From Rhodococcus spelaei (GTDB lineage Bacteria > Actinomycetota > Actinomycetes > Mycobacteriales > Mycobacteriaceae): DNA of 64,000 nt. Positions within the stretch are counted from its first letter, which is position 1, and each line of letters opens with the position of its first letter. The notes under the pieces are model-generated. The model was not told the origin of the DNA. It saw only the letters and a program-made list of their open reading frames with translations, and did not search any database. The stretch is from the NCBI RefSeq assembly GCF_006704125.1, contig NZ_VIGH01000006.1:62001-126000 (forward strand), in the 5' to 3' direction. Positions 9,778-23,867 of this stretch are shown in pieces. Position numbers and translations under genes: made by a program.

Positions 9778-10077
9778 TCAGTACTTCAGCAGGTTGGCGT
9801 CGTCGACCGAAGCCGAACGGCGGGAACGGAACATGGTCATGATGATCGCCAGGCCGACCACGACCTCGGCGGCGGCGACCACCATCGTGAAGAACGCGAA
9901 CACCTGCCCGTCGAGGGTGCCGTGCATCCGCGCGAACGTCACGAACGCGAGGTTCGACGCGTTGAGCATCAGTTCGACGCACATGAACACCACGATCGCG
10001 TTGCGGCGGATCAGCACACCGCCTGCGCCGATGGAGAAGAGCAGTGCGGACAGGTACAGGTAGTTGTCGGGGTTCAT
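9778..10077 (-). CDS. nuoK: NADH-quinone oxidoreductase (complex I) subunit K
   Basis: The 99-residue protein has three membrane helices, the standard size for NuoK. The conserved glutamates of the proton path lie in [15 protein letters not shown] and [16 protein letters not shown] 10077 forms an ATGA overlap with the nuoJ stop, so longer readings upstream are excluded. Confidence 0.96.
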   Translation of the reverse strand: MNPDNYLYLSALLFSIGAGGVLIRRNAIVVFMCVELMLNASNLAFVTFARMHGTLDGQVFAFFTMVVAAAEVVVGLAIIMTMFRSRRSASVDDANLLKY

Positions 10078-10919
10078 CGCGTCCCGTCCTCTCCGTGTTC
10101 GTCCGATCCGTGTTCGGTTGGCGTGTCGCTGCTTTCGTGCGCCGCCGTCGTCGCCTCGTCGCGGGCGCGGCGGCGTTGCAGCACCGCGCTGACCGACGAC
10201 TGCGCGGGCGTACCGTCCGGCAGCAGGGCGGGCAGGTGCACCGCGTTGTGACGGGCGTACACGCCGGGACTGGGCAACGGCGCGGCCAGGCCGCCCCCGC
10301 GGAACCGGTCCTCCGACATCTCCCGTTGGGTGCGGCGCGGCTCGAACCGTTCTCGGTGAGCAAGCACCATCGCTCCGATGGTCGCGGTGATGAGCAGGGC
10401 GCCGGTGAGTTCGAAGGCCCACACGTAGCGGACGAAGATGAGATCGGCCAGCGCGGGGACGTTGCCTGCGGCGTTGGCTCGGTCCGCGCCGACGAATCCG
10501 CGCCCGCCCTCGGCCGCGGCCGCGAGCGCATTACCGAGGCCGGCGATCAGCAGGGTCCCGAATCCGATGCCCACCACGATCGCGGCGACCCGCTGCCCGC
10601 GGATCGTCTCCACCAGCGACTCGGAGGAGTCGACCCCGACGAGCATGAGCACGAACAGGAACAGCATCATGACCGCGCCCGTGTACACGACCACCTGCAC
10701 GACGCCGAGAAACACTGCCCCCTGGGCGATGTAGAAGACGGCGAGGATGATCATGGTGGTCGCGAGGAAGATGGCGGAGTACACCGCCTTGGTCGCACTC
10801 ACCACCCCCAGCGCGCCGACGACGGCGAGGGTGGCCAGGATCCAGAACTGCACGCCCTCGGCCGTCGACGTCCGGGTGAACGTCTCGGCGAGCACTACCG
10901 TGGCGCCGTTCGGGTTCAC
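10074..10919 (-). CDS. nuoJ: NADH-quinone oxidoreductase (complex I) subunit J
   Basis: The 281-residue protein has five membrane helices, including the helix-3 region [22 protein letters not shown] that carries the pi-bulge of the E-channel in NuoJ. The polar C-terminal tail of about 100 residues, rich in E, H and T, is longer than in E. coli but usual in actinobacteria. GTG 10919 overlaps the nuoI TGA. Earlier in-frame codons lie inside nuoI. Confidence 0.94.
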   Translation of the reverse strand: MNPNGATVVLAETFTRTSTAEGVQFWILATLAVVGALGVVSATKAVYSAIFLATTMIILAVFYIAQGAVFLGVVQVVVYTGAVMMLFLFVLMLVGVDSSESLVETIRGQRVAAIVVGIGFGTLLIAGLGNALAAAAEGGRGFVGADRANAAGNVPALADLIFVRYVWAFELTGALLITATIGAMVLAHRERFEPRRTQREMSEDRFRGGGLAAPLPSPGVYARHNAVHLPALLPDGTPAQSSVSAVLQRRRARDEATTAAHESSDTPTEHGSDEHGEDGTR

Positions 10920-11464
10920 CGGACCGAACCCCCGTAGTAGTCCTGCGCGGTGGTCCCCGGGCGCATCGGGTGCGGGGCCGCGTCCATGCCGGGCTCGAGC
11001 GGTGCCAGCAGTCGGTCCTTCTCGAAGATCAGGTCGGCCCGGTTGTCGTCGGCCATCTCGTACTCGTTGGTCATGGTCAGCGCCCGCGTCGGGCAGGCCT
11101 CGATGCACAGTCCGCAGCCGATGCACCGCAGGTAGTTGATCTGGTAGACGCGGCCGTAGCGCTCACCGGGCGAGAAGCGTTCGGCGTCGGTGTTGTCCGC
11201 GCCCTCGACGTAGATGGCGTCGGCGGGGCACGCCCACGCGCACAGTTCGCAGCCGATGCACTTCTCGAGCCCGTCCGGGTAGCGGTTGAGTTGGTGCCTG
11301 CCGTGGAAGCGGCGCGCCGTCGGCGTCTTCTGCTCGGGGTACGACTCGGTGGCGGGCTTCTTGAACATCGTCGTCAGGGTGACGCCGAACCCGGCGAGGG
11401 GATCGAGGAGCCGGCGGACGAAGCCGCGGGAGTGGCGGGGCGGGCTGTCAGTGCGCTCGGGCAT
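10916..11464 (-). CDS. nuoI: NADH-quinone oxidoreductase (complex I) subunit I, 2x[4Fe-4S] ferredoxin
   Basis: The 182-residue peripheral-arm subunit relays electrons through clusters N6a and N6b toward quinone. Two classic CxxCxxCxxxCP motifs are visible: [16 protein letters not shown] and [16 protein letters not shown]. The start overlaps the last 17 nt of nuoH. The polar N-terminal extension precedes a short amphipathic stretch that docks on the membrane arm in this family. Confidence 0.95.
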   Translation of the reverse strand: MPERTDSPPRHSRGFVRRLLDPLAGFGVTLTTMFKKPATESYPEQKTPTARRFHGRHQLNRYPDGLEKCIGCELCAWACPADAIYVEGADNTDAERFSPGERYGRVYQINYLRCIGCGLCIEACPTRALTMTNEYEMADDNRADLIFEKDRLLAPLEPGMDAAPHPMRPGTTAQDYYGGSVR

Positions 11465-12770
11465 CGCTGCCCTCCTGTGTCTCGGAGTTGTCGGAGCTCG
11501 GGGTCTTCGGGGTGGCGGCGCCGCGAGTTCGGGGGCGGTCCGGGAGCGCCTGCCACGGCAGCGGCGGCACCGGGAACCCGCCCGCCAGCGGGTCGAACGG
11601 TCCTGGCGTGGGCGGGGATTCGGGCGGTGTGCCGCCGCGCTGCAGGGTCCACAGCAGCCCGACCGCGGCCGCGGCGACGGCCACCACGCCGATCAGGGCG
11701 GTCGTGATCCGGAACTGGTCGACGGTGTCGCTGAGCTGGCGGACCGTGGCCACCACCATCACCCACAGCAGGGAGGCCGGGATCAGTACCTTCCAGCCGA
11801 GCTTCATGAACTGGTCGTAGCGCAGCCGCGGCAGGGTGGCGCGCAGCCAGACGAACACGAACATGAACCCGGCGACCTTCGCCACGAACCACAGCAGCGG
11901 CCACCACCCAGAGTTCGCGCCCGACCACATGTTCAGCGGCCACGGCGCGTGCCAACCACCGAGGAACAGCGTGGTGGCCAGCGCCGAGACCGTCACCATG
12001 TTCACGTACTCGGCGAGCATGAACATGGCGAACTTGAGCGAGGAGTACTCGGTGTGGAAGCCGCCGACCAGTTCGCCCTCCGCCTCGGGGAGATCGAAAG
12101 GGGCCCGGTTGGTTTCGCCGACCATCGAGACGAGGTAGATCAGGAAGGACGGCAACAGCAGGAAGACGTACCAGTTCCCGTCCTGGGCGGCGACGATGCC
12201 CGAGGTCGACATGGTGCCCGAGTCGAGGAAGACCGCGGCGAACGCCAGTCCCATCGCGATCTCGTAGGAGATGACCTGGGCGGTCGACCGCAGCCCGCCG
12301 AGCAGGGGATAGGTCGAGCCGGACGCCCAGCCTGCCAGCACGATGCCGTACACGCCGACCGAGGCGATCGCCAGGACGTACAGGACCGCGACGTGCAGGT
12401 CGGTCAACTGCAGCGGGGTGCGGGTACCGAAGATCGAGACCTCCGGCCCGACAGGGATGACCGCGAAGGCCATGAAGGCCGGTGCCGTGGCGATGACCGG
12501 CGCGAGGATGTAGATCGGCTTGTCCACCGCCTTCGGGATGATGTCCTCTTTCAGTGCGAGCTTGACGCCGTCGGCAATGCTCTGCAACAAGCCGCCCGGA
12601 CCGACCCGATTCGGTCCGATGCGCATCTGCATGCGCGCCATGACCTTGCGTTCGATCAAGACCATCGCGGTCGCGGACAGCATGAGGAAGACGAAGATGG
12701 CCAGCGCCTTGAGCAGGATCAGCCACCAGGGGTCGTGGCCGAATGCGGACAGGTCGGTGTAGCCGTTCAT
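11448..12770 (-). CDS. nuoH: NADH-quinone oxidoreductase (complex I) subunit H
   Basis: The 440-residue protein has eight membrane segments and forms the quinone entry site. Conserved stretches are [24 protein letters not shown] and [21 protein letters not shown]. Acidic residues of the E-channel are in the latter. A disordered Pro-rich C-terminal tail of about 80 residues is present, common in actinobacteria. ATG 12770 overlaps the nuoG stop by 4 nt. Confidence 0.96.
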   Translation of the reverse strand: MNGYTDLSAFGHDPWWLILLKALAIFVFLMLSATAMVLIERKVMARMQMRIGPNRVGPGGLLQSIADGVKLALKEDIIPKAVDKPIYILAPVIATAPAFMAFAVIPVGPEVSIFGTRTPLQLTDLHVAVLYVLAIASVGVYGIVLAGWASGSTYPLLGGLRSTAQVISYEIAMGLAFAAVFLDSGTMSTSGIVAAQDGNWYVFLLLPSFLIYLVSMVGETNRAPFDLPEAEGELVGGFHTEYSSLKFAMFMLAEYVNMVTVSALATTLFLGGWHAPWPLNMWSGANSGWWPLLWFVAKVAGFMFVFVWLRATLPRLRYDQFMKLGWKVLIPASLLWVMVVATVRQLSDTVDQFRITTALIGVVAVAAAAVGLLWTLQRGGTPPESPPTPGPFDPLAGGFPVPPLPWQALPDRPRTRGAATPKTPSSDNSETQEGSDARAH

Positions 12771-15192
12771 CGCAGCGCCCCGCCGTCAGCGCTCTTCTCG
12801 AACAGCTGGACCCCGACGATCTCGCCCGCCGTCGCGGCGAGGTGCCAGTACACCTGGGAACCGGGGGAGTTCTGGGGCAGCCACACCACCCGGTCGGGCA
12901 TGTCCGTGATCGTCAGTGGCAGGGTGATCGCGCCGCGGTGGGTGCTGACGGTCACCAGATCGCCGTCCTCGGCGTCGATCTCGGCGGCGGACGCGGGCGA
13001 CAGGTGCAGCGCCGGTCGGTGGGCTGTGCCCGCCAACTGCGGTTCCCCGTCCTGCATCCGGCCCGAGTCCAGCAGCATCCGCCAGCAGGCCAGGATCGCC
13101 TCGCCTCGGCCAGGCGAGCGCGCCGGAGCCGGACCGACCGCGGGCGCGGTGGGCGCATTCCCGTCCCACCCGCCGAGTTCGGTGAGCTCGGCGCGGGCGG
13201 CGGCGGCATCGGGAAGGCCGAGTCGAACGCCCATCACTTCCGCGAGAGCGTCGAGTACCCGCTGGTCGGGCATCGCGGCCGGTTCGCGCAGGGCGGCCGC
13301 GAACGGACGTTCGCGGCCCTCCCAGTCGACGAAGGTGCCCGGCTTCTCGGCCACCGGCGCCACCGGGAACACCACGTCCGCTCCCTCCGTGACCGCGCTG
13401 TGTCGAAGTTCCAGGCTGACAACGAATTCGGCGGTATCGAGGGCATCGGCCGCGGCCTGCGGATCGGGCAGGTCGGCCAGTTCGACCCCGCCGACCACCA
13501 GTGCACTCACGGTCTTGTCCCGCGTCGCCGCGAGGATGTCGGCGGTGCCCCGGCCCGGGCTGTCGGGTAGCCCCGTGACGCCCCAGGCCGCGGCGACCTG
13601 GCCGCGGGCGTCCGGATCGAGGACGGGTCGGCCGCCGGGGAGCAGGTTCGGCAGGGCGCCCGCCTCGACTGCCCCGCGTTCACCGGCCCGGCGCGGCACC
13701 CACGCCAGGCGGGCCCCGGTCTCGTCGGACAGACGGACGGCCGCCGACAGCGCACCCGGCATCGCACCGAGTCGTTCGCCGACCAGGATCACCGCACCCG
13801 GCCTGCGCAGCAGGTCGCAGTCGCGGAGGGAGTCGAGCATCGCCGGCTCACCGCCCGGCGCCGCCTGCAGCAGGCTGCCCGACATCTTGGTCAGCCCGTT
13901 GCTCGCGTACGGGGCCACGGAGAGAACCTGCACATTGTTGCGGCGCACGGCCTTGCGCAGCCGCAGGAAGACGATCGGTGACTCCTCCTCGGGCTCGAAG
14001 CCGACGAGCAGTACGGCAGGCGCCTTCTCCAGGTCGCTGTAGCTGACCCCGTCGCCGAGGCCCCGACCGGCGACGCGGGCGGCGAGGAAGTCCGCCTCCT
14101 CGGCCGAGTGTGCCCGGATGCGGAAGTCGACGTCGTTGGTGCCCAGCGCGATCCGCGCGAACTTCGCGTAGGCGTAGGCGTCCTCGACAGTGGACCGCCC
14201 GCCGACCAGGACGCCGGCGCGCCCGTGCGCGGCGGTCAGGCCGCGCGCCGCGACGGTCAGTGCCTCCGACCAGGACGCGGGCACCAGGACCCCACCCGCG
14301 TCGCGGACCATCGGGCTGGTGATTCGGTCCGGCGCGGTGGCGTAGGCGAACGCCCACCGCCCCTTGTCGCAGTTCCACTCCTCGTTGACCTCGGGATCGT
14401 CGCCGGCGAGTCGGCGCACAACGGTGCCGCGACGGTGATCGGTGCGTTGCGCGCAGCCGCTGGCGCAGTGCTCGCACACGCTGGGGCTCGACACCAGGTC
14501 GAACGGACGGGCCCGGAACCGGTACGACGCGCCGGTGAGGGCCCCGACGGGGCAGATCTGCACGGTGTTGCCCGAGAAGTACGACTCGAAAGGCTCTTTC
14601 GCGTAGATGCCGACCTGCTGCAGTGCCCCGCGTTCGGTGAGTTCGATGAACGGATCACCCGCGATCTGTTGGGAGAAGCGGGTGCACCGCGCGCACAGCA
14701 CGCACCGTTCCCGATCGAGCAGTACCTCGGTGGACAGTGGGATCGGTTTGGGGAAGGTGCGTTTGACGCCGTCGAAGCGCGACTCGGACCGGCCGTTGGA
14801 CATGGCCTGGTTCTGCAGGGGGCACTCGCCGCCCTTGTCGCACACGGGGCAGTCCAGCGGGTGGTTGATCAGTAGCAGCTCCATCACACCCCGCTGCGCC
14901 TTGTCCGCCACCGGGGAGGTCAGTTGGGTGTGGACGACCATCCCGTCGGTGACCGTCGTCGTGCACGACGCGAGCGGCTTGCGCTGGCCCTCCACCTCCA
15001 CCAGGCACTGCCGGCATGCGCCGACGGGGGCGAGCAGCGGGTGGTCGCAGAACCGCGGGATCTGGACGCCGATCAACTCGGCAGCCCGGATCACCAGGGT
15101 GCCCTTCGGCACCGCGACATCGACGCCGTCGATGGACACGGTCACCAGGTCCGCCGATGCCACGTCGCCGGCCTTCGAACTGTCCGTGACGG

Positions 15193-15196
<4 letters not shown>
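12767..15196 (-). CDS. nuoG: NADH-quinone oxidoreductase (complex I) subunit G
   Basis: The 809-residue peripheral subunit begins with a [2Fe-2S] ferredoxin domain ([19 protein letters not shown]), then the [17 protein letters not shown] motif with further cluster ligands, then a [4Fe-4S] stretch ([11 protein letters not shown]), then a molybdopterin-oxidoreductase-like domain with [10 protein letters not shown]. This is the full order expected for NuoG. The C-terminal molybdopterin-dinucleotide-binding-like fold is present (about 690-809). ATG 15196 forms an ATGA overlap with the upstream reading frame. Confidence 0.96.
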
Positions 15197-17303
<2,107 letters not shown>

Positions 17304-17307
<4 letters not shown>

Positions 17308-18587
17308 CGGTCCACTCCGCCCATGACCGGGTCGATGCTGGCGACGGAGGCGATGACGTCGGCGACCATGCCGCCCTCGCACATCGCCGCGACGGCCTGC
17401 AGGTTGGTGAAGGACGGGTCCCGGAAGTGCACCCGGTAGGGGCGGGTACCGCCGTCGGAGACCATGTGTACTCCCAGTTCGCCGCGGGGTGACTCGACCG
17501 ACACGTACACCTGCCCGGCCGGTACCCGGATTCCCTCGGTCACGAGTTTGAAGTGGTGGATGAGACCCTCCATGGAGGTCCCCATGATGTCGCGAACGTG
17601 CTCCGGAGAGTTGCCGAGCCCGTCGCGCCCGAGAGTCAGGTCCGCGGGCCAGGCGATCTTCTTGTCCTCGACCATGACCGGGCCGGGCCGCAGTCGGTCC
17701 AGGCACTGCTCGACGATCGCGAGTGACTGCTTCATCTCCTCGACCCGGATGCGGTAGCGGCCGTAGCAGTCGCCGCCGGTGTCGGTGACGACGTCGAACG
17801 CGTAGTTCTCGTAACCGCAGTACGGCTGCGACTTGCGAAGGTCGTACGGCAGGCCGGTGGCCCGCAGGACCGGGCCGGTGACGCCGAGCGCCATGCAGCC
17901 GGTCAGGTCGAGGTAGCCGATGCCGAGGGTGCGGCCCTTCCAGATCGGGTTCTCGTTGAGCATCGACTCCAGATCGCGCAGGCGGGTGGGCATGAGCGCG
18001 AGCAGTTCACGCACCTTCTCGACCGCGCCGTCCGGCAGGTCCTGGGAGAGGCCGCCGGGCCTGACGTAGGCGTGGTTCATCCGCAGACCGCTGATCATCT
18101 CGAACACGTCGAGCACCAGTTCGCGTTCGCGGAACCCGAAGAGCATCGCGGTGACCGCGCCCAACTCCATGCCACCGGTGCCGAGGGCCACCAGGTGCGA
18201 GGAGATGCGGTTGAGTTCCATCAGCAGCACCCGCACCACACTCGCGCGTTCGGGGACCTGCTCGGTGATGTCGAGGAGCTTCTCCACGCCGAGGCAGTAG
18301 GCCGTCTCGTTGAAGAACGGCGCGAGGTAGTCCATGCGGGTGACGAAGGTGACGCCCTGCGTCCAGTTGCGGTACTCGAGGTTCTTCTCGATTCCGGTGT
18401 GCAGGTAGCCGATTCCGCACCGCGCCTCGGTGACGGTCTCGCCGTCGATCTCGAGGATCAGGCGGAGCACGCCGTGCGTGGACGGGTGTTGCGGTCCCAT
18501 GTTGACGACGATGCGTTCCTCGCCGGCCGCGGCACCGGGTATCTCGTCCCAGTCCTGGCCGGTGACTGTGTAGGTGGGGTCTGGCAT
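17304..18587 (-). CDS. nuoD: NADH-quinone oxidoreductase (complex I) subunit D
   Basis: The 427-residue 49-kDa-type subunit forms the quinone-binding pocket with NuoB. Conserved stretches include [22 protein letters not shown], with the quinone-contacting histidine, and the C-terminal [14 protein letters not shown] 18587 is preceded directly by the nuoC TGA (TGATG, 1-nt overlap), which fixes the start although the frame stays open upstream. Its stop overlaps the nuoE start. Confidence 0.96.
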
Positions 18588-19237
18588 CAGGTGTACGACC
18601 TCCGCTCGTCGGGCGGCGGTATCTGCGCACCCTTGTATTCGACCGGGATCCCCCCGAGTGGATAGTCCTTGCGTTGCGGATGGCCGATCCAGTCGTCGGG
18701 CATCTGGATCCGGGTCAGCGACGGATGGCCGTCGAAGACGATGCCGAAGAAGTCGTAGGTCTCCCGCTCGTGCCAGTCGTTGGTCGGGTAGATCGCGACC
18801 AACGAGGGGATGTGCGGGTCGGCGTCCGGCACCGAGACCTCGAGCCGGACCCGGCGATTGTGGGTGATCGAGGTCAGCGGGTAGACCGCGTGCAGTTCCC
18901 GGCCGGACTCCTGCAGGTAGTGCACGCCGCTGACGCCGAGGCACAGTTCGAATCGCAGGTCAGGGTCGTCGCGCAGCAGTCGTGCGACCCGGGGCAGGGC
19001 CTCGCGTCGCACGTGCAGGGTGAGCTCGTCGCGGAAGACGACGACCTGATCGATCGCGTCGTCGCAGTTGCTGCCCTCGGCGACCAGGGCCGCCGCGAGC
19101 CCGTCCGCGATCGCGTCGAAGTACCCGCCGAACGGTCGGGTTGCGGTGTCCGGCAACGCCATCGGACGTTCCAGGCGCCCGTACCCGGACGTGTCGCCGG
19201 AGCCGTGCACCCCGAACATTCCCCGATCGCTGGTCAT
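18587..19237 (-). CDS. nuoC: NADH-quinone oxidoreductase (complex I) subunit C
   Basis: The 216-residue 30-kDa-type subunit is recognised by [22 protein letters not shown] and the closing [21 protein letters not shown], which is the family signature. ATG 19237 overlaps the nuoB stop (ATGA). It is separate from nuoD, unlike the fused NuoCD of E. coli. Confidence 0.95.
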   Translation of the reverse strand: MTSDRGMFGVHGSGDTSGYGRLERPMALPDTATRPFGGYFDAIADGLAAALVAEGSNCDDAIDQVVVFRDELTLHVRREALPRVARLLRDDPDLRFELCLGVSGVHYLQESGRELHAVYPLTSITHNRRVRLEVSVPDADPHIPSLVAIYPTNDWHERETYDFFGIVFDGHPSLTRIQMPDDWIGHPQRKDYPLGGIPVEYKGAQIPPPDERRSYT

Positions 19238-19842
19238 CGCAGCAGGCCTCCGGAGCGACCAGGCGTACCCCCAGGAGCGGAGCCTGCGGAGCGACCAGGC
19301 GTACCCAGCTCGATGGTGGGCGTTGCGACGAGGGCGGCCTCCTCGGCGGCGCGCGCGGCCTGCTCCCGGTTGACACCCAGTGGCATCTGCCCGATCTTCT
19401 CGTGCAACTTCAGGATCGCGTGCAGCAGCATCTCCGGTCGCGGAGGGCAACCGGGGAGGTAGATGTCGACGGGGACGATGTGGTCGACGCCCTGCACGAT
19501 CGCGTAGTTGTTGAACATGCCGCCCGAGGAGGCGCACACGCCCATGGCCAGAACCCATTTCGGCTCGACCATCTGGTCGTAGACCTGCCGCAGTACCGGA
19601 GCCATCTTCTGGCTGACCCGGCCCGCGACGATCATCAGATCCGCCTGGCGGGGCGAGGCGCGGAAGGCCTCCATGCCGAATCGGGCGATGTCGTAGCGGG
19701 GGGAGCCGGTGGCCATCATCTCGATCGCACAGCACGCGAGCCCGAACGTCGCCGGCCACAACGATCCCTTGCGCAGATAACCGGCCAGGCCCTCGACGGT
19801 GCTCAGCAGGAATCCGCTCGGTAGCTGTTCCTCGAGACCCAT
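19234..19842 (-). CDS. nuoB: NADH-quinone oxidoreductase (complex I) subunit B with repeat-derived C-terminus
   Basis: The 202-residue subunit binds cluster N2, the last electron carrier before quinone. Ligand-bearing motifs are [22 protein letters not shown] and [13 protein letters not shown] 19842 gives the conserved [10 protein letters not shown] start; a GTG 21 nt upstream is possible. The C-terminal residues after about 175 ([17 protein letters not shown]) are encoded by the direct repeats at 19251-19306 and are not part of the normal family fold, so the tail is probably a neutral insertion. Confidence 0.95.
   Translation of the reverse strand: MGLEEQLPSGFLLSTVEGLAGYLRKGSLWPATFGLACCAIEMMATGSPRYDIARFGMEAFRASPRQADLMIVAGRVSQKMAPVLRQVYDQMVEPKWVLAMGVCASSGGMFNNYAIVQGVDHIVPVDIYLPGCPPRPEMLLHAILKLHEKIGQMPLGVNREQAARAAEEAALVATPTIELGTPGRSAGSAPGGTPGRSGGLLR
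19251..19306 (-). repeat. Dispersed GC-rich repeat, copy 2, flanked by 20-bp direct repeats
   Basis: The sequence CGGAGCGACCAGGCGTACCC occurs at 19251-19270 and again at 19287-19306. The complement of 19272-19296 gives the same 25-bp unit as copies 1 and 3. It lies in the 3' end of nuoB and is translated. Confidence 0.6.
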
Positions 19843-19887
19843 GTTCGGTTCTGCTCCCGTCACTCGATCGGATGCGGCGTGTGCCGC

Positions 19888-20286
19888 CTAGTCCCAGCTG
19901 AGCCCGCCTCGCCTCCACTCGTACGCGTAGGCCACCGAGACGTTGAAGATGAACACGGCCATCGCCACGAGACCGAACGCGCCGAGTGCGTCGAAGTGCA
20001 CGGCCCACGGGTAGAGGAAGACGATCTCGATGTCGAAGATGATGAACAGCATCGCCGTCAGGTAGTACTTCACGGGAATGTACTGCCTGGTCGCTCCGCC
20101 GGCTCCGCCCTCGTGCTGCGACGTCGCGGCCAGCGGGTACGGCGTCGGCTCGATCCCGCATTCGTATGCCTCGAGCTTGGCGCGGTTGTAACGCTTCGGT
20201 CCCACGATCGACGCGATGACCACCGAGACGACCGCGAACCCGACGGCGATCGCGCCGAGCACCACGATGGGGAGGTAGAGATTCAT
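19888..20286 (-). CDS. nuoA: NADH-quinone oxidoreductase (complex I) subunit A
   Basis: The 132-residue protein has three membrane helices and the conserved AYECGIEP and [13 protein letters not shown] motifs, with the E/D residues of the quinone-site loop. Between the first helix loop and [11 protein letters not shown] the protein carries about 10 extra residues ([11 protein letters not shown]) encoded by repeat copy 3. It is the first gene of the nuo operon. The gap to the regulator gene upstream is 171 nt and probably holds the nuo promoter. Confidence 0.95.
   Translation of the reverse strand: MNLYLPIVVLGAIAVGFAVVSVVIASIVGPKRYNRAKLEAYECGIEPTPYPLAATSQHEGGAGGATRQYIPVKYYLTAMLFIIFDIEIVFLYPWAVHFDALGAFGLVAMAVFIFNVSVAYAYEWRRGGLSWD
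20089..20113 (+). repeat. Dispersed GC-rich repeat, copy 3
   Basis: The stretch beginning GGTCGCTCCGCCGGCTCCGC matches the nuoB copy at 19 of its first 20 positions (21 of 25 overall) but in the opposite orientation relative to the operon. The preceding GTACTGCCT also resembles the GTACGCCT before copy 2. Confidence 0.55.
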
Positions 20287-20457
20287 CCGGTCGACACCGC
20301 CTCTGAGCTACGACACCCTGTGAGCCACGACACAACACTACCGGCGTCGCCCGTTCACGGCGGGCTGAGCGGTGGGCGCGTCGCGCACCGGAGTCGCTGG
20401 GGAGGCTGGTGAAGAGTCAACGGCGGCAATGGGACTCCCACGTCGTGAGTAACTGGG

Positions 20458-20865
20458 CTACGGGTGTGGCGACGCGTCGAGGCGTGCCCGCAGCAGCGCG
20501 ACGACGGGTTCGGTCAACCGGAGCGGGTCGATCGGGTGCGGCACGGCGGCCTCGGCACGCGACCAGTCGGCCAGCCAGGCGTCGTCCGGTCTGCCGGTCA
20601 GCACCAGGATCGGCGGGCAGTCGTCGATCTCGTCCTTGAGCTGCTTGGCGATACCCAACCCGCCTGCCGGGGTCGCCTCGCCGTCCAGGATGGCCAGGTC
20701 GATCCCGCCGGCGTCGAGGTGGGAGATCACGATGGGCGCGGTCGCGACCTCGACGAACTCGAGTCCCGGCAGGTCCGGGTGCGGTCGCGTACCCAGGGCC
20801 TGCACGACCTGTCGTCGGGTGGTGGCGTCGTCGCTGTAGACGAGTACGCGCAGCGAATCGGTCAC
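20458..20865 (-). CDS. Receiver-domain response regulator (Rv3143-like)
   Basis: The 135-residue protein is a stand-alone receiver domain: VLVYSDDATTRRQVV at the start of the fold, AILDGEATPAGGLGI at the phosphoacceptor loop and ILVLTGRPDDAW on strand 4. No output domain follows. GTG 20865 is chosen; upstream codons lie in ndh or have no ribosome site. It begins 16 nt after ndh and is followed by nuoA. The same gene type precedes nuo in M. tuberculosis (Rv3143), where it has been linked to respiration through the Nuo complex. Here DGE replaces the usual DxxMP context after the aspartate. Confidence 0.85.
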   Translation of the reverse strand: MTDSLRVLVYSDDATTRRQVVQALGTRPHPDLPGLEFVEVATAPIVISHLDAGGIDLAILDGEATPAGGLGIAKQLKDEIDDCPPILVLTGRPDDAWLADWSRAEAAVPHPIDPLRLTEPVVALLRARLDASPHP

Positions 20866-20881
20866 GGACTCACTCGTCCCG

Positions 20882-22294
20882 TCAGCCTGCGGCCCGCTCG
20901 CGTTCCTCGCCGGTCTCGACGGCGGTGGGGTCACCGAGTTGCTCGGCGGCTCTGGCGCGTTCGTAGTCGTGTAGGTGCTCGATGGCGTTCCGGGCGAAGA
21001 CCTGCTGTTCGGTGACGGCCATCTCGCCGCGACCACGGCTGAAGAAGGCGACCGTCCACGACAGGACGGTGGAGAACTTGCTGTGGAAGCCGACCAGGTA
21101 CATCAGGTGGACGACCAGCCACATCAGCCAGCCGACGAAGCCGGTGATCTCCAGTTTGCCGACCTGGGCCACCGCGCTGAACCGCGAGATGGTCGCCATC
21201 GAGCCCTTGTCGAAGTACTTGAACGGCTGCCGCGATTCGACGGGTTGGCCGGCGACGGTGGCCTTGATCTGCTTGGCGGCGTACTTGCCGCCCTGCATCG
21301 CGACCTGCGCGAGGCCGGGCAGCTTGTCGAGGGCCATCATGTCGCCGATGACGTAGACGTTCGGGTGCCCGGGCAGCGACAGGTCGGGGTTGACGTGCAC
21401 CCGGCCGGCCCGGTCGATCTCGGCGCCGGACTGCTCGGCGAGCTGTTTGCCCAGCGGGCTGGCCTGCACGCCGGCGGACCAGACCTTGCACTGCGAGTCG
21501 ACCCGGCGCTCGGTGCCGTCCTTGTCCTTGACGACGAGGCCCTCCGCGTCGACGTCGACGACCATCGCGTTGGGTTGGATCTCGACTCCCAGCTTCTCGA
21601 GCCGGGACGTGGCGTTCGCGCTCAGCTTGCCGCCGTACACGGGCAGTACGGTGGGCGCTCCGTCGAGCAGGATGACTCGCGCCTCGCTCGGGTCGATCTT
21701 CCGGAACGCGTCTTTGAGCGTCCGGTTGGCCAGCTCGGCGATCTGCCCGGCGAGTTCGACGCCGGTCGGTCCGGCACCGACGACGACGAAGGTGAGCAGG
21801 CGCGCACGCTCCTCGTGATCGTCGGACAGTTCGGCCTCCTCGAAGGCGCCCAGGATCCGGCCGCGCAGTTCCAGGGCGTCGTCGATCGTCTTCATTCCGG
21901 GCGCGTAGCGGGCGAACTGGTCGTTGCCGAAGTACGACTGGCCGGACCCGGCGGCCACGATCAGGCTGTCGAACTCGGTCACCGTGGTGCGGTCGAGCAG
22001 TCGGGAGGTGACGGTCTGGGCCTCCAGGTCGATGTCGATGACGTCGCCGAGCAGGACGTCCGCGTTGCGCTGTTTCCGCAGGATCAGGCGGGTGGCGGGC
22101 GCGATGTCGCCGATCGAGAGGATGCCCGTGGCCACCTGGTAGAGCAGGGGCTGGAACAGGTGGTGGGTGGTCCGGGCGATCAGGGTGACGTCCACGTCGG
22201 CCCGTTTGAGGGCCTGGGTACCGAACAGTCCGCCGAAGCCGGAACCGATGACCACGACCCGATGGCGACGCGACTGCTCCGACTGGACGCTCAT
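20882..22294 (-). CDS. ndh: Type II NADH dehydrogenase (NDH-2)
   Basis: The 470-residue single-subunit flavoprotein oxidises NADH and reduces menaquinone without pumping protons. Two Rossmann motifs are visible, VVVIGSGFGGLFGTQ near the N-terminus for FAD and VVVGAGPTGVELAGQ near 165 for NADH. The TNAMVVDVDAEG-type strands and the NVYVIGDMMAL FAD motif follow. The C-terminal amphipathic/membrane-binding part includes a hydrophobic stretch (GFVGWLMWLVVHLMYLVGF). ATG 22294 has AGGAG 7-8 nt upstream. It is probably co-transcribed with the regulator gene. Confidence 0.95.
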   Translation of the reverse strand: MSVQSEQSRRHRVVVIGSGFGGLFGTQALKRADVDVTLIARTTHHLFQPLLYQVATGILSIGDIAPATRLILRKQRNADVLLGDVIDIDLEAQTVTSRLLDRTTVTEFDSLIVAAGSGQSYFGNDQFARYAPGMKTIDDALELRGRILGAFEEAELSDDHEERARLLTFVVVGAGPTGVELAGQIAELANRTLKDAFRKIDPSEARVILLDGAPTVLPVYGGKLSANATSRLEKLGVEIQPNAMVVDVDAEGLVVKDKDGTERRVDSQCKVWSAGVQASPLGKQLAEQSGAEIDRAGRVHVNPDLSLPGHPNVYVIGDMMALDKLPGLAQVAMQGGKYAAKQIKATVAGQPVESRQPFKYFDKGSMATISRFSAVAQVGKLEITGFVGWLMWLVVHLMYLVGFHSKFSTVLSWTVAFFSRGRGEMAVTEQQVFARNAIEHLHDYERARAAEQLGDPTAVETGEERERAAG

Positions 22295-22409
22295 ACGCAC
22301 GCTCCTCCGCAATGTGGACGTTCGTGCCCACGGTAGTCGCGCGCCTGCGTTGCGTCTTTGCGAAACGGATGCGGGCGCCAGCGTGTCGCGCCGTGTACAC
22401 CGAATGGCT

Positions 22410-22433
22410 GATATTTCACATGCGTGAAATATC
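22410..22433. promoter_or_regulatory. Palindromic operator between ndh and gdhA
   Basis: GATATTTCAC and its exact reverse complement GTGAAATATC are separated by ATGC, a 10+4+10 dyad. It lies 116 nt before the ndh start and 84 nt before the gdhA start, so it could serve either gene. I cannot assign a regulator. Confidence 0.6.
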
Positions 22434-22495
22434 ACCGTCAGGACACTAGGTATGTGAACAGTTCTTGTGATTACCTTTACTTTCCATCCCTGTGA

Positions 22496-23866
<1,371 letters not shown>

Positions 23867-23867
23867 T

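Noticed and set aside
11286-14042. A 918-codon open frame on the plus strand
   Set aside because: It is antisense to nuoI, nuoH and nuoG, has low-complexity composition and no ribosome site.
18587-20338. A 583-codon open frame covering nuoC, nuoB and nuoA
   Set aside because: Only its last 216 codons encode NuoC; the upstream part is Arg-rich shadow of nuoB and nuoA in another frame.
22410-22433. Assignment of the palindrome to Rex, CRP or GlnR
   Set aside because: Rex needs TGTGAA-n4-TTCACA order, CRP needs a 6-bp spacer between GTGA and TCAC, and the GlnR pattern does not fit; left unassigned.
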